From: JANMDU01 sp031418715
Lineage (GTDB): Bacteria > Pseudomonadota > Gammaproteobacteria > Burkholderiales > Burkholderiaceae_C
Direction: 5' to 3'
DNA: 64,000 nucleotides
Assembly: GCA_031418715.1 (NCBI GenBank)
Contig: JANOJL010000067.1
Location: forward strand, 62,001 to 126,000
Shown here: positions 25,029 to 32,984 of the stretch, piece after piece
How positions within the stretch are numbered: position 1 is the first letter of the stretch
Layout of the letters: each line of letters starts with the position of its first letter
Position numbers and translations under genes: made by a program
The notes under the pieces: model-generated
What the model was told of the DNA's origin: nothing
Databases searched by the model: none
What the model saw: only the letters and a program-made list of their open reading frames with translations

Positions 25029-25883
25029 ATGAAGACTCCAGCCAAGGAAACAATGCGCCCGCTGGACACCTGGCCGCGAGAAGCACGCCACCAAATCATT
25101 GGCGTATTCACCGACATTGACGACACACTCACCACTGATGGCGCGATCACGCCCGATGCGCTACAAGCCCTGCATGATCTAAAGGCCGCTGGCCTGCATG
25201 TGATTGCGATCACGGGACGGCCAGTAGGTTGGAGCGAGCCATTTGCACTCGAATGGCCGGTGGATGCCATCGTGGCAGAGAATGGCTCTGTCGCTCTCTT
25301 CAAAGATAATTCTTTAAGCCAAATCAGTCATTCCCCTTTACATAATGTGCGCGGAATGCTATCAAAATCATACCAATTAGATGCATCTATACGCACAGAA
25401 AATTTTGCTCGTATGCAACAAGTACTCGCACTTGTCGAGCGCGAAGTAAGCGGCGTCAAGCGCAGCACCGATAGCCCAGGCCGCGAAACCGACATTGCCA
25501 TCGATCACAGCGAGTTCACGCAATTACCTCCTGCGCAAATCGCAAAGGTGGTGCAAATCATGCAAAGCGAAGGCCTACAAGCGACTGTCAGCTCCATCCA
25601 CATCAACGGCTGGATCGGTGATCACAACAAGCTGCAAGGCGCCCATTGGATTGTGCGCGAACTATTTCAACGTGATCTCGCACATGAGATGCATCGCTGG
25701 GCGTATGTGGGCGATTCCACCAACGATCAACTGATGTTTGAGGCGTTTGAGAACAGTGTGGGTGTGGCGAATATTGCGCGTTTCTTGGCTGAGCTAAAGC
25801 ACTTGCCGAGTTATGTCAGCCAAGGGGAACGCGGCGCTGGTTTTGCAGAGGTTGCCGTTCTTCTGAATTCTTCCGCGCACTAG
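25029..25883 (+). CDS. HAD-IIB family sugar-phosphatase
   Basis: 284 residues. HAD motif I is VFTDIDDTLTTDG (nucleophile DxD), motif II IAITGRP, and motif IV/C-terminal VGDSTNDQLMFEAFENSVGVAN. The cap (VNG-like IHINGWIGDHNK) resembles Cof/mannosyl-3-phosphoglycerate phosphatase members. The substrate is a sugar phosphate of unknown identity. Residues about 96-115 (LSQISHSPLHNVRGMLSKS) come from an interspersed repeat in sense orientation. The ATG at 25029 is ten bases after the prfC stop. Confidence 0.82.
   Translation: MKTPAKETMRPLDTWPREARHQIIGVFTDIDDTLTTDGAITPDALQALHDLKAAGLHVIAITGRPVGWSEPFALEWPVDAIVAENGSVALFKDNSLSQISHSPLHNVRGMLSKSYQLDASIRTENFARMQQVLALVEREVSGVKRSTDSPGRETDIAIDHSEFTQLPPAQIAKVVQIMQSEGLQATVSSIHINGWIGDHNKLQGAHWIVRELFQRDLAHEMHRWAYVGDSTNDQLMFEAFENSVGVANIARFLAELKHLPSYVSQGERGAGFAEVAVLLNSSAH
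25316..25374 (+). repeat. Interspersed repeat, copy 8 (in frame inside HAD gene)
   Basis: Reads taagccaaatcagtcattcc, then gtgcgcggaatgctatcaaa. It adds about 20 residues to the cap region of the phosphatase. Confidence 0.75.
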
Positions 25884-25894
25884 GGTCTCCGCAA

Positions 25895-26014
25895 GATCGC
25901 GCTGTCTGCGTGTTTTGCGGAGGTAAAGGAGGAGGCGGCGAAACCCGTTTTCCGTAGAAAAGGAAAAGTCATCGCCACCGGGGACACGCAGCAAAACGCG
26001 CAGACAGTGCGATC
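25895..26014. repeat. Large inverted repeat between convergent HAD and uvrA genes
   Basis: gatcgcgctgtctgcgtgtt (from 25895) faces aacgcgcagacagtgcgatc (to 26014). The 24-base arms have two mismatches around a 72-base loop that contains a further ggcggcga/tcgccacc pairing. It may be a bidirectional terminator or a REP-like mobile palindrome; there is no T-run for a classical terminator. Confidence 0.7.
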
Positions 26015-26043
26015 CCCCACCACAAGTCAAAGCCCTCAGATAT

Positions 26044-29000
26044 CTAAGAACGCGCCAATACAGATGCCAGCGCCACCCCCGTATGCGTCTTCCTCCGCAC
26101 CAGTTCCTCCGGCGTACATTGCGCCACGATCTTGCCGCCGTCTCTCCCGCCCTCAGGCCCCAGATCAATCACCCAATCAGCTTCGGCGATCACGTCTAAA
26201 TCGTGTTCGATCACGATCACGCTATGGCCACCATTGACTAGGCGATGCAAGACGTGAATGAGTTTTTCTACGTCTTGCATGTGCAGGCCGACTGTGGGCT
26301 CGTCTAAAACATACAAAGTATGCGGGGCTTTGTTGCCGCGTTTGCCCACTTCATCGCGTACTTTAGACAGCTCGGTGACGAGCTTGATGCGTTGCGCTTC
26401 ACCACCGCTCAAAGTGGGCGAAGGCTGGCCTAGCGTGAGATAGCCCAGCCCCACATCTTTGAGCAATTGCAGCGGATGCGCAATTGAAGGCATCGAAGCA
26501 AAGAACTCTACCGCTTCATCCACCTCCATTTGCAGCACATCGCCAATACTTTTGCCACGCCAACTCACAGCCAGCGTCTCAGAATTAAAGCGCGCGCCAT
26601 GGCAGACTTCACAGGGCACTTTCACATCGGGCAAGAAACTCATTTCAATCGTACGCATGCCTTGGCCTTCGCAGCCGGGGCAGCGGCCTTCGCCGGTGTT
26701 GAAGCTAAAGCGCCCTGGAGCGTAGCCGCGGGCTTTGGCTTCTAGGGTTTCGGCAAAGAGTTTACGAATTGCATCCCAAAACCCGATGTAGGTGGCGGGG
26801 CAGGAGCGCGGCGTTTTGCCAATCGGCGTTTGATCGACCTCGAGCACACGATCTAGCTGCTGCCAGCCCTGTACGCCATCGCAGTTTTTCCACCCCTGAA
26901 AATCAGGGGCTTCGCGCTTCATGCCGCGTGCAGTGACGGCGGCATAAACGTTGGCGAGCAACACATCGCGGGCAAAGGTGGATTTGCCAGAGCCAGAAAC
27001 ACCTGTGATGGCGACCAAGCGCTTAAGCGGCACGTGGGATGTGACGTTGACTAAATTATGTAGCGATGCGTTTTTGACTGTGAGTTGAAATTCGCTGTCA
27101 ATTTTGCGGCGCGGATGCAGCGGATGCTTGATCGCATCGCGCAGATAGCGCCCTGTTGCCGACTCATCGACTGCCATGATGTCGGCCACCGAGCCCTGCG
27201 CCACCACGCGCCCGCCGCGCTTACCTGCGCTGGGCCCAATATCAATGATGTGCTCAGCGCGACGGATCGTATCCACATCGTGCTCCACCACCACCAGCGT
27301 ATTGCCCTTCTCGCTAAGCTTATGCAGCGCATTGAGCAAGATTTGATTGTCTCGCGCATGCAGGCCAATCGTGGGCTCATCGAGCACATAGCACACGCCT
27401 TGCAAATTACTGCCCAGCTGCGCGGCCAAACGAATGCGCTGCGCTTCGCCGCCAGAGAGCGTGGGCGCACCACGATCTAGAGTGAGATAACCCAAGCCGA
27501 CTTCTTCTAAAAACTCCAAACGGCCTTTGATTTCAGGAATCAAATCGCGGCCAATATCGGCTTCTCGGCCTGAGAGCTTCAAGCCTTCGACCCAAAGGCG
27601 CACATCTCGCACGGAGAGCCGCGCCACATCGGTGATACCAGATTTACTGAATTTCACGAAACGCGCCTGTTTGTTCAAACGCGTACCACCGCAACCCGAG
27701 CAATCGTGATCGCTCACATCTTCAACTTCCACTTCTGCAAAGCTTTGCTCACGGCCCCGGTTATCGTCATCGCGCACGCTGTCATCCAGCGTCTTTCGCT
27801 GCTCACGTGTGAGCTGCTTGCCTGTGCCCACGCAATCGGGGCACCAGCCGTGTTTGCTGTTGTAAGAAAACAAGCGGGGATCGAGCTCGGGATAACTCGT
27901 GGCGCACACCGGGCAGGCGCGCTTGGTGGAAAACACTTCGACTAGACCGATCTTCGCGGTGGATGCTTTCAGCTCCATCGCGGTTTTCAAGCCATCCAGC
28001 GATGTCATCACATGCACCACGCCTTTGCCATGCTCCAGCGCTACTGAAAGCGCTTGGCGCAGCGCCGCTTCGTTCTCCGGCTTCATCACGATGTCTGCCA
28101 CCGGCAGCTCCACCGTATGCTCTTTGAAGCGATCAATGCGCGGGAAGCCCGTGGTGGGCAAAAACTCGCCATCCACCCGCAGATGCGTATAGCCACGCGG
28201 GCGCGCCCAATCGGCCAGCTCGGTGTAGACACCCTTGCGCGCGATCACCAGCGGCGCAAGGATGCCGAGATGGCGGCCTTTGTACACGGTCATCAGTTGC
28301 GCGGCAATGCGATCTGCGGTTTGCGGCTGCACCGCAGCATCGTCGTGCACGCAATGCTGTGTGCCGAGCTTCACATACAAAAGGCGCAGGAAATGCCACA
28401 CCTCAGTCGTCGTGCCCACCGTGGATTTGCGGCCACCGCGCGAGAGGCGCTGCTCAATTGCCACCGTAGGCGGAATGCCAAATACGGCATCCACCTCCGG
28501 GCGTCCCGCTGGCTGCACGATGCTGCGGGCATAGGCATTCAAGCTTTCCAGATATCGGCGCTGGCCTTCGTTAAAGAGAATATCAAATGCCAGCGTCGAT
28601 TTCCCTGAGCCTGAAACGCCTGTGACCACCGTGAATTTACCGCGCGGAATGTTGACGCTCACGCCCTTGAGATTGTGTTCACGCGCATTAACAATTTGAA
28701 TGCTGTCAGAGGCATTTTTTGAAGCCTTTTTGGCACTTTGCCGTAATAAATACTGCGCAGAGTGCTCGTATTTTGATAGCAAATCAGATTTCTCATGCGC
28801 CGCCATGCCGTTGAGCCCCAAGACATTGTCGTAGTCACGCAGCGCTTGGGCAGTGAACGATATGGCATGGTGCTTCACATCTTCTGGCATCCCGACGACG
28901 ACAACTTGCCCACCCGACTCGCCACCATCGGGCCCGAGATCAATCAGCCAATCACTGGCGCGGATCACATCCAAATTATGCTCAATCACAAGGATCGAAT

Positions 29001-31758
29001 GCCCCGCATCGAGCAGTTTGCGCAGCGCGCGCATGAGTTTGCTGATGTCTTCAAAGTGCAAACCTGTTGTGGGCTCATCGAACAAAAACAAGGTGCCTTT
29101 GGTGGCCAAACGTTGCTTGGATTTACTCGCATCCTTCGCAGCTTCAGCCAAAAAGCCTGCGAGCTTCAAGCGCTGCGCTTCGCCGCCAGAGAGCGTGGGC
29201 ACTGGTTGGCCGAGCTTCACATATTCCAAACCCACATCCATGATCGGCTGCAAAGCGCGGATCACATCGCGGTCGTTCGCAAAGAGCTTGGCTGCTTCGC
29301 TCACGGTGAGCTCTAAAACTTCAAACGCACTTAAGCTGCGCCCGCCACGCGCGACTTTCACCTCAAGGATCTCAGGCCGATAACGCTTGCCATCGCAATC
29401 GGGGCAGCGCAAATAAACGTCCGAGAGAAACTGCATCTCCACATGCTCAAAGCCCGAGCCGCCGCAGGCAGGGCAACGGCCATCGCCGCTGTTGAAGCTG
29501 AATTTGCTGGCGGTGTAATTGCGTTGTTTGGACAAGGGCAGCGTCGCAAATATCTCGCGCACGCTCTCCCAGGCGCCCACGTAGCTGGCGGGATTGGAAC
29601 GCGCGGTTTTACCAATCGGCGATTGATCCACGAAGACCACATCACTGAGCAGCTCTGCGCCGAGCAGGCGATCATATGTGCCCGGTGTCTCAGTGGCTTT
29701 ACCGAAATGGCGCATCAAGGCAGGTGCGAGCACGTCTTGGATCAAAGTGGATTTACCCGAGCCTGAAACACCGGTGACGCAGACCAAACGCTGCAGAGGC
29801 AACTCAATCGCCACATTTTTTAAATTGTTTTGCGTTGCGCCTTCGAGAATCAACCGCGGCGTGTTGTCGCTCACTAAGCGCTTCAAGCCCATGCCAATTT
29901 GTTTACGTGCACCGAGGTATTGGCCCGTCAGCGTGTCGGCGTTGCGTAGATCATGCGGTGTACCGTCAAAAACGATCTCCCCGCCACGCTCACCGGGCCC
30001 TGGCCCCATGTCAATCACGCGATCAGCGGCCAGCATCACGGCTGGGTCATGTTCAACGACGACCAGCGTATTACCCGCATCGCGCAGGCGCAGCATGGCT
30101 TGCGTGATGCGATCCATGTCGCGCGGATGCAGACCGATGCTGGGCTCATCGAGCACAAAGAGCGTGTTGACCAACGACGTGCCCAAGGCGGTCGTCAGAT
30201 TAATACGCTGCACTTCACCGCCAGAGAGCGTGCGGCTTTGGCGATCCAACGTGAGATAGCCGATGCCCACATCGCAAAGGTATTTCAGACGCGTGCAAAT
30301 TTCTTCTAGCAGCATGCCCAGGGCGCGTGCATCGGCGCTTTTGGGATCAAGCGTAGATTGCGAACGCAAATCATCAAAAAACATCCGCAGCTTATCTAGC
30401 GGCATCAGCATCAGATCATGCAAACTCAATCCGGGCAGAACTTCAAGCTGCTCGCGTGACCATTTCGTCCCTTTTGGCAGGAAGCGCTTAGCTGCTGGCA
30501 TGGCAGAGTTGGCTTGCGCCAAACTGCCAACGCGCCAGAGCATCGCATCGAGCTTCAAGCGTGCGCCATCGCAAACATCGCATTTCGTATAGCTGCGGTA
30601 TTTGGAAAGCAAGACGCGAATGTGCATTTTGTAGGATTTGGTCTCCAGATAGACAAAGAAGCGCTTCACGCCGTACCAGACCTTGCCCCACTGGCCTTCT
30701 TTGTAATCAGGATTTCCGTGGATCACCCAATGCTGCTGCTCAGGCGTGAGCTTGTTCCAAGCCGTGTCACGCGGAATGCCAGCGCGCTCGGCATGGCGCA
30801 GAAGATCGTCTTGGCATTCACTCCAAGCGGGCGTTTGAAAAACCTTCACAGCACCTGCACGCAGTGTGAGTCTTGCATCGGGCATCACCAAACCATAGTC
30901 CACACCGATCACGCGGCCAAAGCCCTTGCAGGTGGGGCAAGCGCCGTGCGGCGAATTGAAGGAAAAAAGGCTAGGCGTAGGGTTGCTGTAACGCAGATCG
31001 CTCTCAGGGCAATGCAGGCCGGTGGAAAATTTCCAAATCTCCTGCGCCCCGTCATCGCCTGCATAGACACTCATGCGCCCGCTGCCACGCTTGAGTGCCA
31101 ATTCAATCGCCTCCATCACACGCACTTTTTCAGCGCTCTCAATCTTGAAGCGATCAGCCACCACATCCAACACCTTGCGCGGACCCACAGGCGTGGCCAC
31201 CTCGCGCTCAGCTTGTACGCGTGTGAAGCCGCTGGCAGAGAGCCATTGCTCCACTTCTTGCGCGGTGGTGTTGCTGGGCAATTCCACAGGGAAAGTCACA
31301 ACCAAGCGCGGATTCGCAGCTTTGGCTCTCTCAACAATCTGCGCATAAATTGTCTCGCCACTGTCGTGCCGCACAGGCCGAGCCGTATCGCGATCAAACA
31401 AATCCGCCAAGCGGGCGAATAGCAATTTCAAGTGGTCATTCAGCTCTGTCATTGTGCCCACCGTGGAGCGAGAAGAGCGCACAGGATTGGTTTGATCAAT
31501 TGCAATCGCAGCGGGCACGCCTTCGACTTTGTCCACCTGCGGCTTGTCCATGCGATCCATGAACTGGCGGGCGTAGGCCGAGAATGTTTCTACATAGCGC
31601 CGCTGGCCTTCTGCAAACAACGTGTCAAATACCAAACTAGATTTGCCGGAGCCACTAGGGCCTGTGACGACTGTGAGCTCGCCCGTTTTGATATCGACGT
31701 TGAGATTCTTGAGATTGTGTTGCCGAGCGCCGATGATACGAATGCTGCCCTGGGTCAT
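26044..31758 (-). CDS. uvrA: Double-length (tandem) excinuclease subunit UvrA
   Basis: 1904 residues, about twice normal UvrA. Each half is a complete UvrA-like unit with two ABC ATPase modules. Half 1 (about 1-985) opens SIRIIGARQHNLKNLNVDIK, Walker A GPSGSGKSS, and has zinc-type CPTCKGFG, CDVCDG and CPACGGSGFEH segments. Half 2 (about 1018-1904) opens SIQIVNAREHNLKGVSVNIP, Walker A GVSGSGKST, with CPVCATSY, CSGCGGTRL and CPGCEGQG. LSGGEAQR-type signatures recur four times. The linker around 990-1015 is coded by an interspersed repeat. Similar long UvrAs occur in Comamonadaceae; whether it replaces or supplements ordinary UvrA in nucleotide excision repair cannot be seen here. Confidence 0.93.
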   Translation of the reverse strand: MTQGSIRIIGARQHNLKNLNVDIKTGELTVVTGPSGSGKSSLVFDTLFAEGQRRYVETFSAYARQFMDRMDKPQVDKVEGVPAAIAIDQTNPVRSSRSTVGTMTELNDHLKLLFARLADLFDRDTARPVRHDSGETIYAQIVERAKAANPRLVVTFPVELPSNTTAQEVEQWLSASGFTRVQAEREVATPVGPRKVLDVVADRFKIESAEKVRVMEAIELALKRGSGRMSVYAGDDGAQEIWKFSTGLHCPESDLRYSNPTPSLFSFNSPHGACPTCKGFGRVIGVDYGLVMPDARLTLRAGAVKVFQTPAWSECQDDLLRHAERAGIPRDTAWNKLTPEQQHWVIHGNPDYKEGQWGKVWYGVKRFFVYLETKSYKMHIRVLLSKYRSYTKCDVCDGARLKLDAMLWRVGSLAQANSAMPAAKRFLPKGTKWSREQLEVLPGLSLHDLMLMPLDKLRMFFDDLRSQSTLDPKSADARALGMLLEEICTRLKYLCDVGIGYLTLDRQSRTLSGGEVQRINLTTALGTSLVNTLFVLDEPSIGLHPRDMDRITQAMLRLRDAGNTLVVVEHDPAVMLAADRVIDMGPGPGERGGEIVFDGTPHDLRNADTLTGQYLGARKQIGMGLKRLVSDNTPRLILEGATQNNLKNVAIELPLQRLVCVTGVSGSGKSTLIQDVLAPALMRHFGKATETPGTYDRLLGAELLSDVVFVDQSPIGKTARSNPASYVGAWESVREIFATLPLSKQRNYTASKFSFNSGDGRCPACGGSGFEHVEMQFLSDVYLRCPDCDGKRYRPEILEVKVARGGRSLSAFEVLELTVSEAAKLFANDRDVIRALQPIMDVGLEYVKLGQPVPTLSGGEAQRLKLAGFLAEAAKDASKSKQRLATKGTLFLFDEPTTGLHFEDISKLMRALRKLLDAGHSILVIEHNLDVIRASDWLIDLGPDGGESGGQVVVVGMPEDVKHHAISFTAQALRDYDNVLGLNGMAAHEKSDLLSKYEHSAQYLLRQSAKKASKNASDSIQIVNAREHNLKGVSVNIPRGKFTVVTGVSGSGKSTLAFDILFNEGQRRYLESLNAYARSIVQPAGRPEVDAVFGIPPTVAIEQRLSRGGRKSTVGTTTEVWHFLRLLYVKLGTQHCVHDDAAVQPQTADRIAAQLMTVYKGRHLGILAPLVIARKGVYTELADWARPRGYTHLRVDGEFLPTTGFPRIDRFKEHTVELPVADIVMKPENEAALRQALSVALEHGKGVVHVMTSLDGLKTAMELKASTAKIGLVEVFSTKRACPVCATSYPELDPRLFSYNSKHGWCPDCVGTGKQLTREQRKTLDDSVRDDDNRGREQSFAEVEVEDVSDHDCSGCGGTRLNKQARFVKFSKSGITDVARLSVRDVRLWVEGLKLSGREADIGRDLIPEIKGRLEFLEEVGLGYLTLDRGAPTLSGGEAQRIRLAAQLGSNLQGVCYVLDEPTIGLHARDNQILLNALHKLSEKGNTLVVVEHDVDTIRRAEHIIDIGPSAGKRGGRVVAQGSVADIMAVDESATGRYLRDAIKHPLHPRRKIDSEFQLTVKNASLHNLVNVTSHVPLKRLVAITGVSGSGKSTFARDVLLANVYAAVTARGMKREAPDFQGWKNCDGVQGWQQLDRVLEVDQTPIGKTPRSCPATYIGFWDAIRKLFAETLEAKARGYAPGRFSFNTGEGRCPGCEGQGMRTIEMSFLPDVKVPCEVCHGARFNSETLAVSWRGKSIGDVLQMEVDEAVEFFASMPSIAHPLQLLKDVGLGYLTLGQPSPTLSGGEAQRIKLVTELSKVRDEVGKRGNKAPHTLYVLDEPTVGLHMQDVEKLIHVLHRLVNGGHSVIVIEHDLDVIAEADWVIDLGPEGGRDGGKIVAQCTPEELVRRKTHTGVALASVLARS
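28720..28784 (+). repeat. Interspersed repeat, copy 9 (at the UvrA half-junction)
   Basis: Reads tgaagcctttttggcacttt, then tgcgcagagtgctcgtattt and tgatagcaaa. Read in antisense it codes for the SKYEHSAQYLLRQSAKKAS linker between the two UvrA units. Confidence 0.75.
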
Positions 31759-31893
31759 GGCTTATCTTTCTTGGGAGATGGCGTTGCTAGCAGGAGATGC
31801 CGCAGCAAGCCAGAAGATTGTAGAGAGTTCGGCGGCTTGAATCCGTCAGAAGGTCTTTGACGTATCTTCTATCAATCGCTACGATAGGTCACC

Positions 31894-32289
31894 ATGAACT
31901 ACCTCAATTCACGCTTGTATGACGGTATCCGCAAAGTGGGCTTTCGCAAATGGTATGAGCGGGAATTACTATCCAGTCATGCGCACATGGTGCTCGCGTT
32001 TTTATGCATCATTGGGTTGATGGCCGCTTTCGAGGCTTTTCGTGGCGGCAGCTTGACGGAAAAGCTGTTTGACGCAGGCGCCATATTGGCCTGTGGCGGC
32101 ATAGGCATTTGGGCTTTGCGACGCTATTTGTATTTACTGATGAATGCAGAGGTGATTGCCAATCAGGCTAACTGCCCAGAATGCAAAACATATGGGCTGT
32201 TTACCGCACTATCGGAAAACAAAGCGCGTGGGCATACATTGGTTCGCTGCAAAAAATGCGCCCATGAATGGCACATTGAGGTAAATTAA
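31894..32289 (+). CDS. Membrane protein with C-terminal zinc-ribbon, unknown function
   Basis: 131 residues. Two transmembrane segments (about 31-45 and 60-82) are followed by a cytoplasmic tail with two CxxC pairs: NCPECKTYGLF and CKKCAHEWHI. That spacing is a typical zinc ribbon. I do not recognise the family. It stands alone, divergent from uvrA, with aggtcacc before the ATG. Confidence 0.7.
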   Translation: MNYLNSRLYDGIRKVGFRKWYERELLSSHAHMVLAFLCIIGLMAAFEAFRGGSLTEKLFDAGAILACGGIGIWALRRYLYLLMNAEVIANQANCPECKTYGLFTALSENKARGHTLVRCKKCAHEWHIEVN

Positions 32290-32319
32290 AAGCCGATTGA
32301 AGGCACCAAGCACTGAGGC

Positions 32320-32829
32320 TCACAAAGCTTGGCCGAAAATCAATGTGTGAAGCGGTTTGTATTTAACATCGCCTGCAGCGCGGCGAATATCTGGGGCGAT
32401 TTTTTGTAGCTTGTCAAGGCTGTCCACGCCGGTCAGCGCCATATTCAAGCCAAAGCCTTTGAAGCCGAGGTTTGAGCACAAGGTAATGGCGGTATTGAGG
32501 GCTACGCTGAAATCTATATCGCTTGCAGACGCGTCTTGAGCAGTAACTGTAGGCGAAGCTGGCGGTGTGATTGCAGTTTGACCTGGTAAATTGCCTGAGA
32601 GCGCGACTGCGGGCACAGCAGTTGGCAGAGCACTCATTTCCACCAAACCTAAGTTAGTCAGGGTCAAGATATCTTGCATGCTCACGCCAACAGCTGCCGT
32701 CATGCGCACCACATCTTCTGCGCTTCGTTTGCCGTCACACAAAATCAATGCTGAACGCTGCTGCGCACTCAGGCTCACCGAGCGATCTTTCATGACTTGC
32801 GCACCCAACGCTGTTTTACTGACCGACAC
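32320..32829 (-). CDS. Conserved hypothetical protein, unknown function
   Basis: 169 residues starting at a GTG (32829) preceded by a good aggag. The N-terminal half is a small helical domain (LSAQQRSALILCDGKRSAED) like those in two-component-associated or PilZ-neighbour proteins. A proline/alanine linker (about 70-95) follows, then a C-terminal helical part (LCSNLGFKGFGLNMALTGVD). There are no membrane segments or catalytic motifs. Convergent with the zinc-ribbon gene. Function not assigned. Confidence 0.6.
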   Translation of the reverse strand: MSVSKTALGAQVMKDRSVSLSAQQRSALILCDGKRSAEDVVRMTAAVGVSMQDILTLTNLGLVEMSALPTAVPAVALSGNLPGQTAITPPASPTVTAQDASASDIDFSVALNTAITLCSNLGFKGFGLNMALTGVDSLDKLQKIAPDIRRAAGDVKYKPLHTLIFGQAL

Positions 32830-32902
32830 ACTTGACTCCTATTGCCCACGAACAACGATCTTACTCTTACAAATCATCGGCTTACTAAGGGCAATTACCC
32901 AT

Positions 32903-32938
32903 AAAAAAACCCGGCACAACTTTCGTTGTACCGGGTTC
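32903..32938 (-). terminator. Rho-independent terminator of the symporter operon
   Basis: aacccggcacaac (32908-32920) pairs with gttgtaccgggtt (32925-32937) with one mismatch around loop tttc. The A-tract at 32903-32909 becomes a U-tract on the minus strand, so it ends the symporter transcript. Confidence 0.9.
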
Positions 32939-32984
32939 GAGAGATTCACATCACCGCTATTTCTAGCGGCGATGTTTCAAGCGA

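Noticed and set aside
30514..31422. 302-codon open frame opposite uvrA
   Set aside because: Antisense shadow of a strongly conserved coding region, His/Arg/Ala-rich with no motif.
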